Shown: piece by piece, positions 25,875 through 35,644 of the stretch
Layout: each line of letters opens with the position of its first letter
Position numbering within the stretch: the first letter of the stretch is position 1
Position numbers and translations under genes: made by a program
Notes under the pieces: generated by a model
What the model was told of the DNA's origin: nothing
Databases searched by the model: none
The model's input: only the letters and a program-made list of their open reading frames with translations
Assembly (NCBI RefSeq): GCF_000938265.1
Contig: NZ_JYFC01000004.1
Location: 248,001-312,000, forward strand
Source of the DNA: Agreia bicolorata
GTDB lineage: Bacteria; Actinomycetota; Actinomycetes; Actinomycetales; Microbacteriaceae
DNA: 64,000 nt
Direction: 5' to 3'

Positions 25875-27011
25875 GTGGAATATCGCGTAGGTGTCATCGG
25901 TGGCGGTCAACTGGCTCGAATGATGATTCCAGCGGCGGTGAATCTCGGCATAGACCTCAAGGTGCTGGCCGAGAACGTCGGGTCATCGGCCGCGCTCGCG
26001 GCGACCCAGGTGGGCGACTATCTCGACCGAGACACGGTTCTGGCTTTCGCCCAGACCGTCGATGTGATCACCTTCGACCACGAGCACGTGCCGCAGGCCG
26101 TCCTGCGCGCGCTCGTCGAGGCGGGTCATGACGTGCGCCCGGGGCCGGATGCGCTGCTGTACGCGCAGGACAAGATTCTGATGCGCGAGAAGCTCGAGCA
26201 GCTCGGCGTGCCTGTTCCCGTCTGGGCCGCTGTGTCGAACGCCGATGAGCTCGCCGCGTTCATTTCAGACAATGGCGGCCATGCTGTCGTGAAGACGCCG
26301 CGCGGTGGCTACGACGGCAAGGGCGTGCGTGTCGTGTCGCATGCCGACGAGGTCGCCGACTGGTTTCTCGCGCTCGCCGAAGACGGCAACGGGGGAGCGC
26401 TGCTCGCCGAAGAGCGCGTCGACTTCAGTCGCGAGCTCGCTCAGATGGTCGCGCGTCGACCATCGGGAGACATGCAACTGTGGCCCGTGGTCGAGTCCGT
26501 TCAGCGAGACGGAGTCTGCGCCGAGGTTATCGCGCCCGCGCCGCGGAGCGCCGGCCGCGTCGCCGACGTTGCCGCCGATATTGCCACCACCATCGCGGAG
26601 GGCGTCGGCGTGACCGGAGTGTTCGCCGTAGAATTTTTCGAGACCACCGACGAGCGCCTCCTCGTGAATGAGCTGGCGATGCGGCCGCACAACACAGGGC
26701 ACTGGTCGATTGACGGGTCGACCACGAGCCAATTCGAGCAGCACCTGCGAGCCGTCCTCGACCTGCCCTTGGGTGCGACCGGATGCCGTGACACCTGGTC
26801 GGTGATGGTCAATGTGCTCGGCGGGCCGACCGAAGGTACGCTGGCCGACCGCTACGCGTCGGCCTTCGCCGATCAGCCCACAGTGAAGTTCCACAACTAC
26901 GGCAAGGCGCCACGCCCCGGTCGCAAGGTCGGACACGTCACCGCCGGCGGCGACGACCTCGATCAGGTTGTCTTCGAGGCGCGTGCCGCAGCGGCTTTCT
27001 TCCAGAACTGA
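25875..27011 (+). CDS. purK: N5-carboxyaminoimidazole ribonucleotide synthase
   Basis: A 378-residue ATP-grasp enzyme of purine synthesis that makes N5-CAIR from AIR, ATP and bicarbonate. The N-terminal motif GGGQLARMM, the [16 protein letters not shown] loop and the [17 protein letters not shown] segment are diagnostic. Start is GTG 25875; TAAGCT at 25863-25868, six bases upstream and without a Shine-Dalgarno sequence, may make it leaderless. PurE, the next enzyme, follows 16 bases later. Confidence 0.96.
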   Translation: MEYRVGVIGGGQLARMMIPAAVNLGIDLKVLAENVGSSAALAATQVGDYLDRDTVLAFAQTVDVITFDHEHVPQAVLRALVEAGHDVRPGPDALLYAQDKILMREKLEQLGVPVPVWAAVSNADELAAFISDNGGHAVVKTPRGGYDGKGVRVVSHADEVADWFLALAEDGNGGALLAEERVDFSRELAQMVARRPSGDMQLWPVVESVQRDGVCAEVIAPAPRSAGRVADVAADIATTIAEGVGVTGVFAVEFFETTDERLLVNELAMRPHNTGHWSIDGSTTSQFEQHLRAVLDLPLGATGCRDTWSVMVNVLGGPTEGTLADRYASAFADQPTVKFHNYGKAPRPGRKVGHVTAGGDDLDQVVFEARAAAAFFQN

Positions 27012-27027
27012 CGTTTACCATGGGCAA

Positions 27028-27528
27028 ATGCCCGCTTCTATGCCTCTCGTCGGTGTCGTCATGGGGTCAGACTCTGACTTCTCCGTGATGGCCGACGCCG
27101 TCGCCGTACTCACCGACTTCGGTATTGCCCACGAGGTGCAGGTCGTCTCGGCCCACCGCACCCCCGAGAAGATGATCGACTATGGCCGAACCGCGCGCGA
27201 TCGCGGGCTCAAGGTCATCATTGCCGGTGCCGGTGGCGCCGCTCATCTGCCGGGCATGATCGCCGCCGTCACGACCCTTCCGGTCGTCGGCGTTCCCGTT
27301 CCCCTCGCCCGTCTCGACGGCCTCGATTCGCTGCTGTCGATCGTGCAGATGCCCGCCGGCATCCCCGTCGCCACCGTGTCGATCGGTGGTGCCAAGAATG
27401 CCGGGCTCATCGCCGTGAGCATTCTCTCGACCTTCGACGACACGCTCGCGGGAAAGCTCGGCGACTATCGCGAAGAGCTCACCGCCCTTGTCGAGCAGAA
27501 GAACCAGGACCTGCAAGCCCGCCTATGA
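27028..27528 (+). CDS. purE: N5-CAIR mutase
   Basis: A 166-residue class I PurE that converts N5-CAIR to [14 protein letters not shown] at the N-terminus, SAHRTPEKM and the [12 protein letters not shown] loop are the catalytic signatures. I chose the ATG at 27028, which puts the GSDSD motif at the usual distance; longer frames would overlap purK by about 40 bases. It overlaps the LCP gene by four bases. Confidence 0.96.
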   Translation: MPASMPLVGVVMGSDSDFSVMADAVAVLTDFGIAHEVQVVSAHRTPEKMIDYGRTARDRGLKVIIAGAGGAAHLPGMIAAVTTLPVVGVPVPLARLDGLDSLLSIVQMPAGIPVATVSIGGAKNAGLIAVSILSTFDDTLAGKLGDYREELTALVEQKNQDLQARL

Positions 27529-28889
27529 CAACAGTCAACGCTCCCATCCGCTACCCGGATGTGGCCTCTCCCAAAGTGATGACCGCCCGCGCCTGGGTGC
27601 TGGTCGTGCTCAACTTCGTGCTTCCCGGATCCGCGCAGGTGCTCGCCGGCAGTCGGCGCCTCGGGCGCTTCGGACTCAGCTGCACGCTCGCGCTCGTTGG
27701 GCTCGCGATCGTGGCCGGCGTCGTCTATCTCATCTGGCCCCAGATGATCTTCTCGGTCTTTACGAACGAGTGGAGCCTGTGGGCCGTTCAGATCATTCTC
27801 ATCGCCTACGCCGTTTTGTGGGTCGTTCTTGCTCTCGATACGTTGCGACTGGTGCGTCTTGTTCGAACGCGCCCGAACGCTCGCGGCTGGATCGCCGGGT
27901 TCACCACGGTGCTCCTGGTGCTCTTCGCGGGCGGTGCTGGCTACGGCGCCTACCTCGTGAACGTGACTCGTGACACGGTCGCCTCGATCTTCGCGGTGCA
28001 GGCGGCCGCAGCGCCTCCCGTCGATGGTCGGTACAACATCCTTCTTCTCGGCGGCGACGCCGGCGCGGATCGCGACGGCCTGCGCCCCGACAGCATGACC
28101 GTCGTCAGCATCGAAGCCGACACTGGTCGGGCCACGATGATCGGCGTCCCACGCGATCTCCAGCAGGTGCCATTTCCCGAGGGCTCGCCTCTCATCGGCT
28201 CTGACTACGACGAGAACGGCACGGGCGTCTACGACTGTGGCTCCGACTGCCAGATCAGCTTCCTCTACCCGCGCGTCGAGGCATACGACCAAGACCTCTA
28301 CCCGAATGCCGAGGCAGAGGGGTCGAACGCGGGCATCGAGGCCACGAAAGATGCGATCGAGGGTGCTCTCGACATCAAGATTCAGTATTACGTGCTGATC
28401 GACATGCAGGGCTTCGCCCAGCTCATCGACGCCCTGGGCGGTGTCGACATCAATGTCACCGAGCGGCTTCCCATTGGTGGTGACGAGAACCTCAACGAGG
28501 TCGAGGGCTGGATCGAGCCCGGTGAGCAGCACATGGATGGCACGACCGCCCTCTGGTACGCGCGCTCCCGCCACACGACGAGTGACTACGATCGCATGAG
28601 CCGCCAGCGCGAACTGCAGACAGCGATTCTGACCCAGTTCCAGCCGGCCAACGTGCTGAGCAAGTTCCAGGGAATCGCCCAGGCCGGTGCCGATGTGGTG
28701 AAGACAGATGTGCCGCAGTCGACACTGGCCTACTTCCTCGACCTCGCTCTGAAGACCAAGGATCTTCCCGTCGACTCCGTCGAACTCGTTCCGCCGGCTG
28801 TCGACCCCGAGAATCCCGATTGGGATGCCGTGAGGCAGTCCGTGAAGGACGCGCTCGTGCTCAGCTCGTCGAAAACGGCCGCCCAGTAG
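27525..28889 (+). CDS. LytR-CpsA-Psr (LCP) family glycopolymer ligase
   Basis: A 454-residue membrane protein. About four hydrophobic segments occupy the first 150 residues, more than the single anchor usual in the family. The extracellular LCP domain follows, with [27 protein letters not shown] and [20 protein letters not shown], which carry the arginines and aspartates that bind polyprenyl pyrophosphate. LCP enzymes transfer lipid-linked glycopolymers to peptidoglycan or arabinogalactan-like acceptors. It is coupled to purE by position, and it opens the glycopolymer region that follows. Its substrate may be one of the polymers made by that region. Confidence 0.9.
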   Translation: MTTVNAPIRYPDVASPKVMTARAWVLVVLNFVLPGSAQVLAGSRRLGRFGLSCTLALVGLAIVAGVVYLIWPQMIFSVFTNEWSLWAVQIILIAYAVLWVVLALDTLRLVRLVRTRPNARGWIAGFTTVLLVLFAGGAGYGAYLVNVTRDTVASIFAVQAAAAPPVDGRYNILLLGGDAGADRDGLRPDSMTVVSIEADTGRATMIGVPRDLQQVPFPEGSPLIGSDYDENGTGVYDCGSDCQISFLYPRVEAYDQDLYPNAEAEGSNAGIEATKDAIEGALDIKIQYYVLIDMQGFAQLIDALGGVDINVTERLPIGGDENLNEVEGWIEPGEQHMDGTTALWYARSRHTTSDYDRMSRQRELQTAILTQFQPANVLSKFQGIAQAGADVVKTDVPQSTLAYFLDLALKTKDLPVDSVELVPPAVDPENPDWDAVRQSVKDALVLSSSKTAAQ

Positions 28890-28904
28890 GGCGACCAGAA
28901 CGAA

Positions 28905-28926
28905 CGGTGGGCCGCCGGGTCCACCG
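28905..28926 (+). terminator. Hairpin after the LCP gene
   Basis: CGGTGGGCC and GGTCCACCG enclose a 4-base loop, giving a 9-bp stem with one G-T pair, 15 bases after the LCP stop. It probably ends the purK-purE-LCP unit before the glycopolymer genes. Confidence 0.45.
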
Positions 28927-29028
28927 GTCGATACGCGGAGTGCACAAGCGTTTACGAACCGAACCCGAATCGGCGGGTAGTATCGCAGAGGCTTCGGCTG
29001 AAGAAATAGATACGGACGCGGGGACGAC

Positions 29029-30564
29029 ATGACATCACGGCAGGCTCAAGAGGTCGCTCGACGACCGTGGTTTGTCTTCATCCTGTCGTTGATGGCCTTC
29101 GGTGCCATGTCAGTGCTCTGGGCGACGACCTCGCCGATCGGGGCGAGCCCGGATGAGCCGGCGCACTATATCAAGGCTGCCTCCGTCGTTCGGGGGCAAC
29201 TCATCGGTGAGCCGGGACCGCGTCCGCAGGACCGTATTGTCAGTGTCCCCGAGACGGTCGCGAACACCCTCAACGTCAGCTGCCTCGCCTTCAAATCCGA
29301 CGCTACGGGAGACTGTCTCCCATCCTTCGGTTCTGCAAAAGAAATGGTTGAGACGCGGACCTCGGCTGGGCTGTACAACCCTACGTATTACGTACTCGTG
29401 GGATGGCCTTCGCTGTTGGATGCGGGCCCGTCCGCTCTGTATTTCATGCGGTTCGCCAGCGCGGCAGTATGTTCGTTGTTCCTCGCAATGATGGTCACTT
29501 TTCTTTCCCGACTGGCCCGCCCCGCATTACCCGTGCTTGCAGGAATCGTCGTGATGACGCCCACCACGTTGTTCCTGAGCGGCTCTGTGAACCCCAACGC
29601 GTTCGAGATAGTCACAACGGGCGCCTTCTTCTCAGCGCTTCTGTATGCGGCGACGAGTCCGCCATCGAGGCGAGGGGACTGGTGGACCGCGGGTTCCCTG
29701 GCCCTTTCGGGCGCGATGCTCGCGAACTCACGGGGCCTTGCGCCTGCCTGGCTCGGATTCGCAGTCGTGATCGTCGCCGTGTCGGTAGGGTTTTTTCCCT
29801 TCGTGAAGAGGATGAGTCGTCCTCCGATGCTCATATCTGTCGGGCTGGTCGCAGTTGCTGCAGTATTCGCGCTGGTGTGGACAGTCAAGACGAATTCGCT
29901 TCCCGCGGTCGGAGAATACCCGGGGGTCGGATCGACCTTTGGGCAAGGGTTCACCACTATGCTCTCGAACACCGTCGACTATCTCCGGATGGCGGTGGGG
30001 GTCTTCGGCTGGCTCGATTCGCCTGCCCCCGCGTGGGTCCTCGTCCTCTATTACGTGCTTCTCGCGGCAATCACCGCGTATGCGCTCGTCTTCTCGCCCC
30101 GGTCCCGCGCGATGGCGGCACTATGGGTCGCGCTCGCAGCCTGTTTGTTCATGCCACCCCTGATCCAGGCATCCACTGTAACCGTGTCTGGATATGTTTG
30201 GCAGGGCCGATACACGTTGCCTCTGATCGTGATGCTTGCAGTCATGGCGGCAGTCGTCGCGTCTAACCGCTTCTCCGAGCTGCCTGCCAAGGAATCGCGT
30301 CGCCTTGTCGTCGTCGTACTGTCCGTGACCACGGTCGCGCAGATCGCGTCGTTACTGACGAATCTGAAGCGCTACGTGGTAGGTTCTTCGCCGGAATGGA
30401 GCGCGTTCTTCGAGGGTCCGCGGTGGATTCCGCCGTTCTTCTCATCAACTGGATGGTTCGTCGTCTGCGTTCTTGTCGCGGCCCTGTATCTGATCATCGC
30501 CCTGGTGGTGACCACCCGTTCCGTGGGACTATCCACGCGACCGGCGAAGGGTCTGGCGCCTTGA
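29029..30564 (+). CDS. DUF2142 multi-membrane protein 1 (putative GT-C glycosyltransferase)
   Basis: A 511-residue protein with about 11-13 transmembrane segments. After the first segment a predicted extracytoplasmic loop holds PDEPAHYIKAASVVRG, shared with two other proteins here. An acidic DE pair in the first outer loop is typical of GT-C enzymes, which use polyprenyl-phosphate sugars. The C-terminal part has YVWQGRYTLPLIVML and a final GSSPEW...PRWIPP segment, also shared. It overlaps a GtrA-family gene by four bases, and GtrA proteins flip such lipid sugars. The GT-C role is inference; DUF2142 itself has no assigned activity as far as I know. Confidence 0.85.
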   Translation: MTSRQAQEVARRPWFVFILSLMAFGAMSVLWATTSPIGASPDEPAHYIKAASVVRGQLIGEPGPRPQDRIVSVPETVANTLNVSCLAFKSDATGDCLPSFGSAKEMVETRTSAGLYNPTYYVLVGWPSLLDAGPSALYFMRFASAAVCSLFLAMMVTFLSRLARPALPVLAGIVVMTPTTLFLSGSVNPNAFEIVTTGAFFSALLYAATSPPSRRGDWWTAGSLALSGAMLANSRGLAPAWLGFAVVIVAVSVGFFPFVKRMSRPPMLISVGLVAVAAVFALVWTVKTNSLPAVGEYPGVGSTFGQGFTTMLSNTVDYLRMAVGVFGWLDSPAPAWVLVLYYVLLAAITAYALVFSPRSRAMAALWVALAACLFMPPLIQASTVTVSGYVWQGRYTLPLIVMLAVMAAVVASNRFSELPAKESRRLVVVVLSVTTVAQIASLLTNLKRYVVGSSPEWSAFFEGPRWIPPFFSSTGWFVVCVLVAALYLIIALVVTTRSVGLSTRPAKGLAP

Positions 30565-30995
30565 TCTTCTCTAGATCGAATCTGAAGTCCATCATCGTCT
30601 ATGGGATGGTCGGGGGAACGGCCTTTGTAATAGACCTGGGAACGCTCGTCTTTTTGCGAGACGTAGCTCGCTGGGTTCTTCCCGTGGCCACAGCCTGCGC
30701 GCTGATAGCGGGTCTTGTGGCCAGCTACCTGATGCAGAGGTTTTTCACTTTCAGGCAATCGAAAGTTTCATGGCACAGCCTGTGGAAATATGCGCTCCTC
30801 GTTACCTTCAACTGGGGAGCTACTCTGCTCATCATCCATCTCGTCGAGTCGACCGGCATCAACTACGTCTTCGGCAAGGTCGTTGCCACCGCCGCCATTA
30901 CGATCTGGAACTACTTCATCTACCGGTTCTGGATTTTCCGTGGTGGTGCTGGGGCCGCAGCGGCAACGCCGTACCTCGATGGTCAGGCCCGGTAG
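30561..30995 (+). CDS. GtrA-family membrane protein
   Basis: A 144-residue protein with four transmembrane helices (starting YGMVGGTAFVIDLGTLVFL and ending with NYFIYRFWIF), the GtrA fold. GtrA proteins are thought to flip polyprenyl-phosphate sugars across the membrane. I chose TTG 30561 because it overlaps the DUF2142 stop (TTGA), has GAAGGG nine bases upstream and restores the first helix; an ATG at 30602 would shorten it. It is paired with DUF2142 protein 1, as expected for a three-component glycosylation system. Confidence 0.85.
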   Translation: MIFSRSNLKSIIVYGMVGGTAFVIDLGTLVFLRDVARWVLPVATACALIAGLVASYLMQRFFTFRQSKVSWHSLWKYALLVTFNWGATLLIIHLVESTGINYVFGKVVATAAITIWNYFIYRFWIFRGGAGAAAATPYLDGQAR

Positions 30996-31006
30996 CCCTC
31001 GCGTGA

Positions 31007-31022
31007 CAGACCTCGCGGTCTG
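31007..31022. terminator. Hairpin between convergent genes
   Basis: CAGACC-TCGC-GGTCTG forms a 6-bp stem between GtrA and the leftward GT4 gene. It may serve both directions. There is no T-run. Confidence 0.4.
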
Positions 31023-31051
31023 ACCCCAGCCGTCCTATCGCCCATCGACGA

Positions 31052-32194
31052 TTACAGATCGGCGTGGAGCTGCCAGACTTTCTCTGCAGAATCGCGCCAA
31101 CTGAAGGCGCGAGATCTGTCGTACCCGCCGACTGACAGCCGCTCGAACAGTTGGGTGTCGCCCAGAACGCGGGTGATCGCCGCAGCGATGCGCTCGGGGT
31201 AACCGGCAGCGTCGTCTCGTTCGACCGACACGCTCGCGCCGGCGGTGACCTCGAGAAGCGCCGGCACGTCGGAGTGAATCACCGGGGTGCCGAAATTCAT
31301 GGCCTCGATGACGGGTAGCCCGAAGCCTTCGGCGAGGCTCGGGTAGACGAAGAGTGATGCTCGGTCGAGCAGCAGCGCGAGGTCGGAGTCGGAGACGAAT
31401 CCCATCGTGCGCACACGTTCGGGCGGTAGGCCGGCGTCTGCGACGACGCGGGCCACGTTGAGGTCGCCCCATCCGTCGGGGCCTGCGATGAGTAGCGGGA
31501 GGTCGGGAACCCCCGGCCGGGCAAGAGCCTCGATCAACGGCGCCAGCCCCTTGCGAGGTTCGAGAGTGCCGACGGTGAGCATGTATTCGGCAGGCAGGCC
31601 AAGCTCGTCTGCGCGGTCGTCAGCGTTCTCTGGAACGACGAGTTTCGAGCTGACCGCACCGCCGATGACGCGCACGCGATCGCCGAAGTTCACGAACTCT
31701 CTCAACTCGGCCGCGACAGCGTGAGTGGGTACGACGATGGCGTCGGCATAGCGTCGCGCGCGTTTGGCGAGCCCCTTGTGCCATGCGACCCCATGCTTGG
31801 TGAGCGTCTCCGGATGCGTCCACGGCACGACATCGTGGATGGTCACGGCGACCTGTTCGCCGATCGAGTTGACTCGATCGATCTTGCGCAACGGTGCAAG
31901 CAGACTCGGAGCGTGAATCATGCCCCGGCCCTTTGCGCCCGTTGAGAAGCCGTGCTGCCAGGCGCGGGCGAGTTCACGCCGAGGCAGCGGCAGCCTCGTG
32001 AGCTTCTCGAGCCCGGGCAGCCGGGCCAGTGTCTCGTCGTAGGCCTCGTTCGGCACTTTCGAGATGATGCCTTCGACGTCGCAGCCGCGCGGTCTCGTGG
32101 CGATCAACTCACGTGTCAGTTCTTCTGTATAGCGACCGATTCCCCCCGGTACGGTTGCCACCATTTGATCAATGATCACCCTGAGGGTTGTCAT
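31052..32194 (-). CDS. Glycosyltransferase family 4 enzyme
   Basis: A 380-residue cytosolic or membrane-associated GT-B transferase. The acceptor-side GGIGRYTEELTRELI is at the N-terminus, and the donor-side SLAEGFGLPVIEAM carries the E-x7-E motif; LTVGTLEPRKGLAPLIEA is typical of the mannosyl/rhamnosyl group. I chose ATG 32194 because it opens with the family-typical beta strand; frames further upstream run into the rmlA promoter. It is divergent from rmlA and related to the GT4 at 39972-41123. Confidence 0.9.
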   Translation of the reverse strand: MTTLRVIIDQMVATVPGGIGRYTEELTRELIATRPRGCDVEGIISKVPNEAYDETLARLPGLEKLTRLPLPRRELARAWQHGFSTGAKGRGMIHAPSLLAPLRKIDRVNSIGEQVAVTIHDVVPWTHPETLTKHGVAWHKGLAKRARRYADAIVVPTHAVAAELREFVNFGDRVRVIGGAVSSKLVVPENADDRADELGLPAEYMLTVGTLEPRKGLAPLIEALARPGVPDLPLLIAGPDGWGDLNVARVVADAGLPPERVRTMGFVSDSDLALLLDRASLFVYPSLAEGFGLPVIEAMNFGTPVIHSDVPALLEVTAGASVSVERDDAAGYPERIAAAITRVLGDTQLFERLSVGGYDRSRAFSWRDSAEKVWQLHADL

Positions 32195-32408
32195 CAGTCT
32201 CCAAATACTTCCCGAGTGCGCTGCAGAGTGCAGCTCACCGAACGATCGCGCATAGCTTCGAATTCCGCTCGGGACCTGCGGCAGGTCTATGAAAACCGGG
32301 TGGACTGGCCGCGGGGCGGAACGAACAAAACGACGAACTGTCCGTGAGTTCGACCCTATCAGTGCCAAATGAGGCTTCCTGAAAGCCCGCCCGGTAGACT
32401 TCTCGACC

Positions 32409-33275
32409 ATGCGCGGAATCATTCTCGCCGGCGGCTCCGGCACCCGGCTCTGGCCCATCACGAAGGGCATCAGCAAGCAGTTGATGCCCATTTATGACAA
32501 GCCCATGATCTACTACCCCCTCTCGACCCTGATGATGGCGGGCATCAGCGAGATCCTCATCATCACGACGCCTGAGTACAACGAGCAGTTCAAATCGCTC
32601 CTCGGCGACGGCAGCGACCTGGGCATCCGTCTCGAGTACGCGGTTCAGCCGTCGCCCGACGGTCTCGCCCAGGCGTTTATCATCGGAGAAGAGTTCATCG
32701 GCGACGAGAGCGTCGCTTTGGTTCTCGGCGACAACATCTTTCACGGCACGGGCCTCGGTTCGAGCCTGCGCAACAACACCGACTTCGACGGTGCCCTGAT
32801 CTTCGCCTACCACGTCGCCAATCCGCGCGCCTACGGCGTCGTGGAGTTCGACGACGCGAACGTGGCTGTGTCGATCGAGGAGAAGCCTGTCGAGCCCAAG
32901 AGCAACTACGCCGTGCCCGGCCTCTACTTCTATGACAACTCCGTGGTCGAGATCGCGAAGACCATCGAGCCGAGTGCTCGCGGCGAACTCGAGATCTCGA
33001 CGGTCAACGAGCGCTATCTCAAGCAGGGCAACCTGCGGGTTCAGGTTCTCGATCGTGGCACGGCATGGCTCGACACGGGAACGTTCGAGTCGATGGTTCA
33101 GGCCACCGAGTTCGTTCGCGTGGTCGAAGACCGCCAGGGGTTCAAGATCGGATGCATAGAGGAAATCGCCTGGCGCGCGGGGTGGATCTCGGACGAGCAG
33201 CTTCGAGCTCTCGCGGCGCCTCTCGTCAAGAGCGGATACGGTGCCTACCTCAATACCCTGCTCGACGCCCGCTGA
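32409..33275 (+). CDS. rmlA: Glucose-1-phosphate thymidylyltransferase
   Basis: A 288-residue enzyme that makes dTDP-glucose from dTTP and glucose-1-phosphate. The N-terminal nucleotide loop [27 protein letters not shown] and GDNIFHG are all present, and the length is typical. dTDP-glucose leads to dTDP-4-keto-6-deoxyglucose through RmlB, which is not in this window. The next gene is an aminotransferase that uses that intermediate, so dTDP-amino-sugar production is one likely fate and dTDP-rhamnose another. The start lacks a clear Shine-Dalgarno sequence; TAGACT at 32395-32400 is eight bases upstream. Confidence 0.96.
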   Translation: MRGIILAGGSGTRLWPITKGISKQLMPIYDKPMIYYPLSTLMMAGISEILIITTPEYNEQFKSLLGDGSDLGIRLEYAVQPSPDGLAQAFIIGEEFIGDESVALVLGDNIFHGTGLGSSLRNNTDFDGALIFAYHVANPRAYGVVEFDDANVAVSIEEKPVEPKSNYAVPGLYFYDNSVVEIAKTIEPSARGELEISTVNERYLKQGNLRVQVLDRGTAWLDTGTFESMVQATEFVRVVEDRQGFKIGCIEEIAWRAGWISDEQLRALAAPLVKSGYGAYLNTLLDAR

Positions 33276-33278
33276 CAG

Positions 33279-34415
33279 ATGACCGCAGACATTCTCTTCT
33301 CGAAGCCGTTTCACGCGCCTCGAGAGATGGAGAATCTCGCTCGTGTGGTGCAGGGCGATCACGCTCACGGTGACGGCGACTTCACTCGTTCGGCTACGCG
33401 GCGTCTCACCGATATCACCGGAGTTCCGGCCGCGCTGCTGACCACATCGGGCTCGCACGCGCTCGAACTCGCGAGCAGGCTGCTTGACCTCGGGCCGGGC
33501 GACGAGGTGATCCTTCCGAGTTTCACGTTTCCATCGGCGGCCAACGCCATCGCGCTCACTGGCGCGACGTGCGTGTTCGTCGATGTCGACCTCCGCTACG
33601 GCAACATCGATCCGCAGCAGGTCGCTGAGGCGATCACGCCGCGCACGAAGGCGATCTCTGTGGTCAGCTACGGGGGAGTGGCCGTCGACTTCGAGTCGAT
33701 CGGACGCATAGCCGAAGAACACGGCCTCGCCATCATCGAAGACAACGCCCACGGCTTGGGTGGCGAGTACCGCGGGCGGCAGTTGGGCACATTCGGTGTG
33801 GTCGCCATCCAGAGTTTCCACGACACCAAGAATGTGCACTCGGGCGAGGGCGGCGCGATCCTCATCAACGATCCATCGATGCTCGAGCGTGCCGAGATCG
33901 TGCGGGAGAAAGGCACGAATCGTGCTCGCTTCCTGCGAGGCCAGGTCGACAAGTACACCTGGGTCGACGTCGGGTCGAGCTATCTCATGAGCGAGTACAA
34001 CGCCGCGGTGCTCGACTCGCAACTCGAGTCCTTCGATCACATCCAGTCCAGAAGGCACGCGATTTGGAACAGCTACGCAGACCGTCTCCCGGCCTGGGCT
34101 GAGGCCGAGAGAGTGCGACTGATGGATGTGCCGGACGACCGTCGTCACCCGGCTCACCTGTTCTTTCTGCAAGCCCCCGATCACGACTATCAGGTCGCGT
34201 TGCTCGCCCATCTGCGTTCGCAGGGCGTCGTCGGCACATTTCACTACATTCCTCTTGATTCGGCGCCCGCGGGTCTGCGCTTCGGCCGTCGGCTGCGTGA
34301 ACTGACGTCGAGCCAGAGCTTCTCGGAGCGGCTGGTGCGTCTGCCGCTCTGGGCCGATATGAGCGACGAGCAGGTCGACCGGGTGATCGCGGCCGTCACC
34401 TCGTTCCACCGATGA
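33279..34415 (+). CDS. DegT/DnrJ/EryC1 sugar aminotransferase, WecE-like
   Basis: A 378-residue PLP enzyme of nucleotide-sugar synthesis. The motif SFHDTKNVHSGEGGA carries the PLP lysine, EDNAHGLGGEYRGRQLGTFG the cofactor pocket, and TTSGSHALELA the phosphate loop. The closest type is WecE/RffA, which converts dTDP-4-keto-6-deoxyglucose to dTDP-4-amino-4,6-dideoxygalactose with glutamate. It starts three bases after rmlA and overlaps the flippase by four, so it supplies an amino-deoxy sugar for the polymer. The exact product (Fuc4N or Qui4N type) is unresolved, and no N-acyltransferase is visible in the operon. Confidence 0.9.
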   Translation: MTADILFSKPFHAPREMENLARVVQGDHAHGDGDFTRSATRRLTDITGVPAALLTTSGSHALELASRLLDLGPGDEVILPSFTFPSAANAIALTGATCVFVDVDLRYGNIDPQQVAEAITPRTKAISVVSYGGVAVDFESIGRIAEEHGLAIIEDNAHGLGGEYRGRQLGTFGVVAIQSFHDTKNVHSGEGGAILINDPSMLERAEIVREKGTNRARFLRGQVDKYTWVDVGSSYLMSEYNAAVLDSQLESFDHIQSRRHAIWNSYADRLPAWAEAERVRLMDVPDDRRHPAHLFFLQAPDHDYQVALLAHLRSQGVVGTFHYIPLDSAPAGLRFGRRLRELTSSQSFSERLVRLPLWADMSDEQVDRVIAAVTSFHR

Positions 34416-35644
34416 AGACTGTTCTGCTTCGGCTCTCCGGCTTCACCGTCTTTCCTCTTCTCTCCCTCATCACGCCGTTTCTGCTGCTGCCCATCGTCTC
34501 GTCGATCGTCGGGGGAGACGGGGTATCGAGCGTGATCTCCGGGCAGGCCATCGGCACGTTCGCCGCGACAGCTTTGATGTGGGGCTGGAACGTCGACGGG
34601 CCGGTCGCCATCGCCCGCGCAACCACGCCCGACGAGAGAGCGACGGTCTACCTTCGTAGCGTTCGCACGAGGATCGTGCTGATGGTGTTCGCGCTGCCGA
34701 TCGCATCAGTTGTCGCGGCGTTCGTGGCCGTGCCGGAGTTCCGTGTCGAAGCGGTATCGATGACACTCGCGACGGCGCTCGTCGGCATGTCGCCGGCCTG
34801 GTTCTGCATCGGCCTTGGCCAGCCCAAGCTGCTCGCCTACTACGACACGATTCCGAGGTTCGCGGCGACCCTCGTGGCCGTTCCGTTGCTGCTCGCAACC
34901 CATCAGGTGTGGAGCTACACGCTCGTGCTGGCTGCTGCCACGGTGATCAGCCTTGTGCTCTTTCACCGCCGCTTCTCTGCCGGGGGAGTGTGGCTCCCCA
35001 GACCTCTCGGCGCGGCGCTCCGCGATCTGCGGTCGCAGCGTCACACCGCCGGCATCAGTATGGCGGGAAGCGCGTACGCATCCACCCCGGCGCCGATCGC
35101 GACGGCGACGACCAGCCCACTCGCATCCGGAAGCCTGTCTACGGCCGATACCCTTTACCGCTTCGGCCTGTTCACCGTTGTGGCTCTGGGCAACGCGTTC
35201 CAGAGCTGGACCATCGAACCTGGCATCGCCAACAGGCGGCAACGGCACGCATTCGCCCTCTGGTCGCACATCGGTCTCGGAGGCGCAGGCCTCGTGATCC
35301 TCGTTCTCGCCGGCCCATGGGTTAGCGAGATCCTGTTTGCGGGGCAGGCAAGCGCCACCGTCGAGGTCTGCCTCTACTACGGCATCGCGTTCTTCTTTCT
35401 GTCGGCCGGCACTCCTCTGATGCGCAATATTCTGATTCCTGCTGGACGCCAGCGGTTGATTCTGCGCTGGACGCTGATCTCCGCAGTGCTCGGCATCGCC
35501 GCCATGCTCCTGGCCGGGCTTTCTGGACATGCTCCGCTGATCGCTCTCGGAATGGCTCTCAGCGAGGCGGTGCTTTGCATGGCCCTCGCCATTCCTGCGT
35601 TCCGTGAGCTGCGCCGCGAGAAAGGTGAGAACCATGCCCTCTGA
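34412..35644 (+). CDS. Wzx-like polysaccharide flippase (MOP superfamily)
   Basis: A 410-residue integral membrane protein with about 12 hydrophobic segments (FPLLSLITPFLLLPIVSSIV and on). The arrangement fits oligosaccharide flippases of the polysaccharide-transporter group, which move lipid-linked repeat units to the outside. Sequence hallmarks are weak, so the call rests on topology and operon position between the sugar aminotransferase and a glycosyltransferase. It overlaps the neighbours by 4 and 11 bp. Confidence 0.75.
   Translation: MKTVLLRLSGFTVFPLLSLITPFLLLPIVSSIVGGDGVSSVISGQAIGTFAATALMWGWNVDGPVAIARATTPDERATVYLRSVRTRIVLMVFALPIASVVAAFVAVPEFRVEAVSMTLATALVGMSPAWFCIGLGQPKLLAYYDTIPRFAATLVAVPLLLATHQVWSYTLVLAAATVISLVLFHRRFSAGGVWLPRPLGAALRDLRSQRHTAGISMAGSAYASTPAPIATATTSPLASGSLSTADTLYRFGLFTVVALGNAFQSWTIEPGIANRRQRHAFALWSHIGLGGAGLVILVLAGPWVSEILFAGQASATVEVCLYYGIAFFFLSAGTPLMRNILIPAGRQRLILRWTLISAVLGIAAMLLAGLSGHAPLIALGMALSEAVLCMALAIPAFRELRREKGENHAL

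Noticed and set aside
27465-29030. Open frame of 521 codons antisense to the LCP gene
   Set aside because: The LCP motifs on the plus strand are unambiguous and the antisense translation has no recognisable feature.
32235-34409. Open frame of 724 codons on the minus strand across rmlA and the aminotransferase
   Set aside because: Both plus-strand genes are certain; the antisense frame shows no domain and is a shadow of their codon bias.
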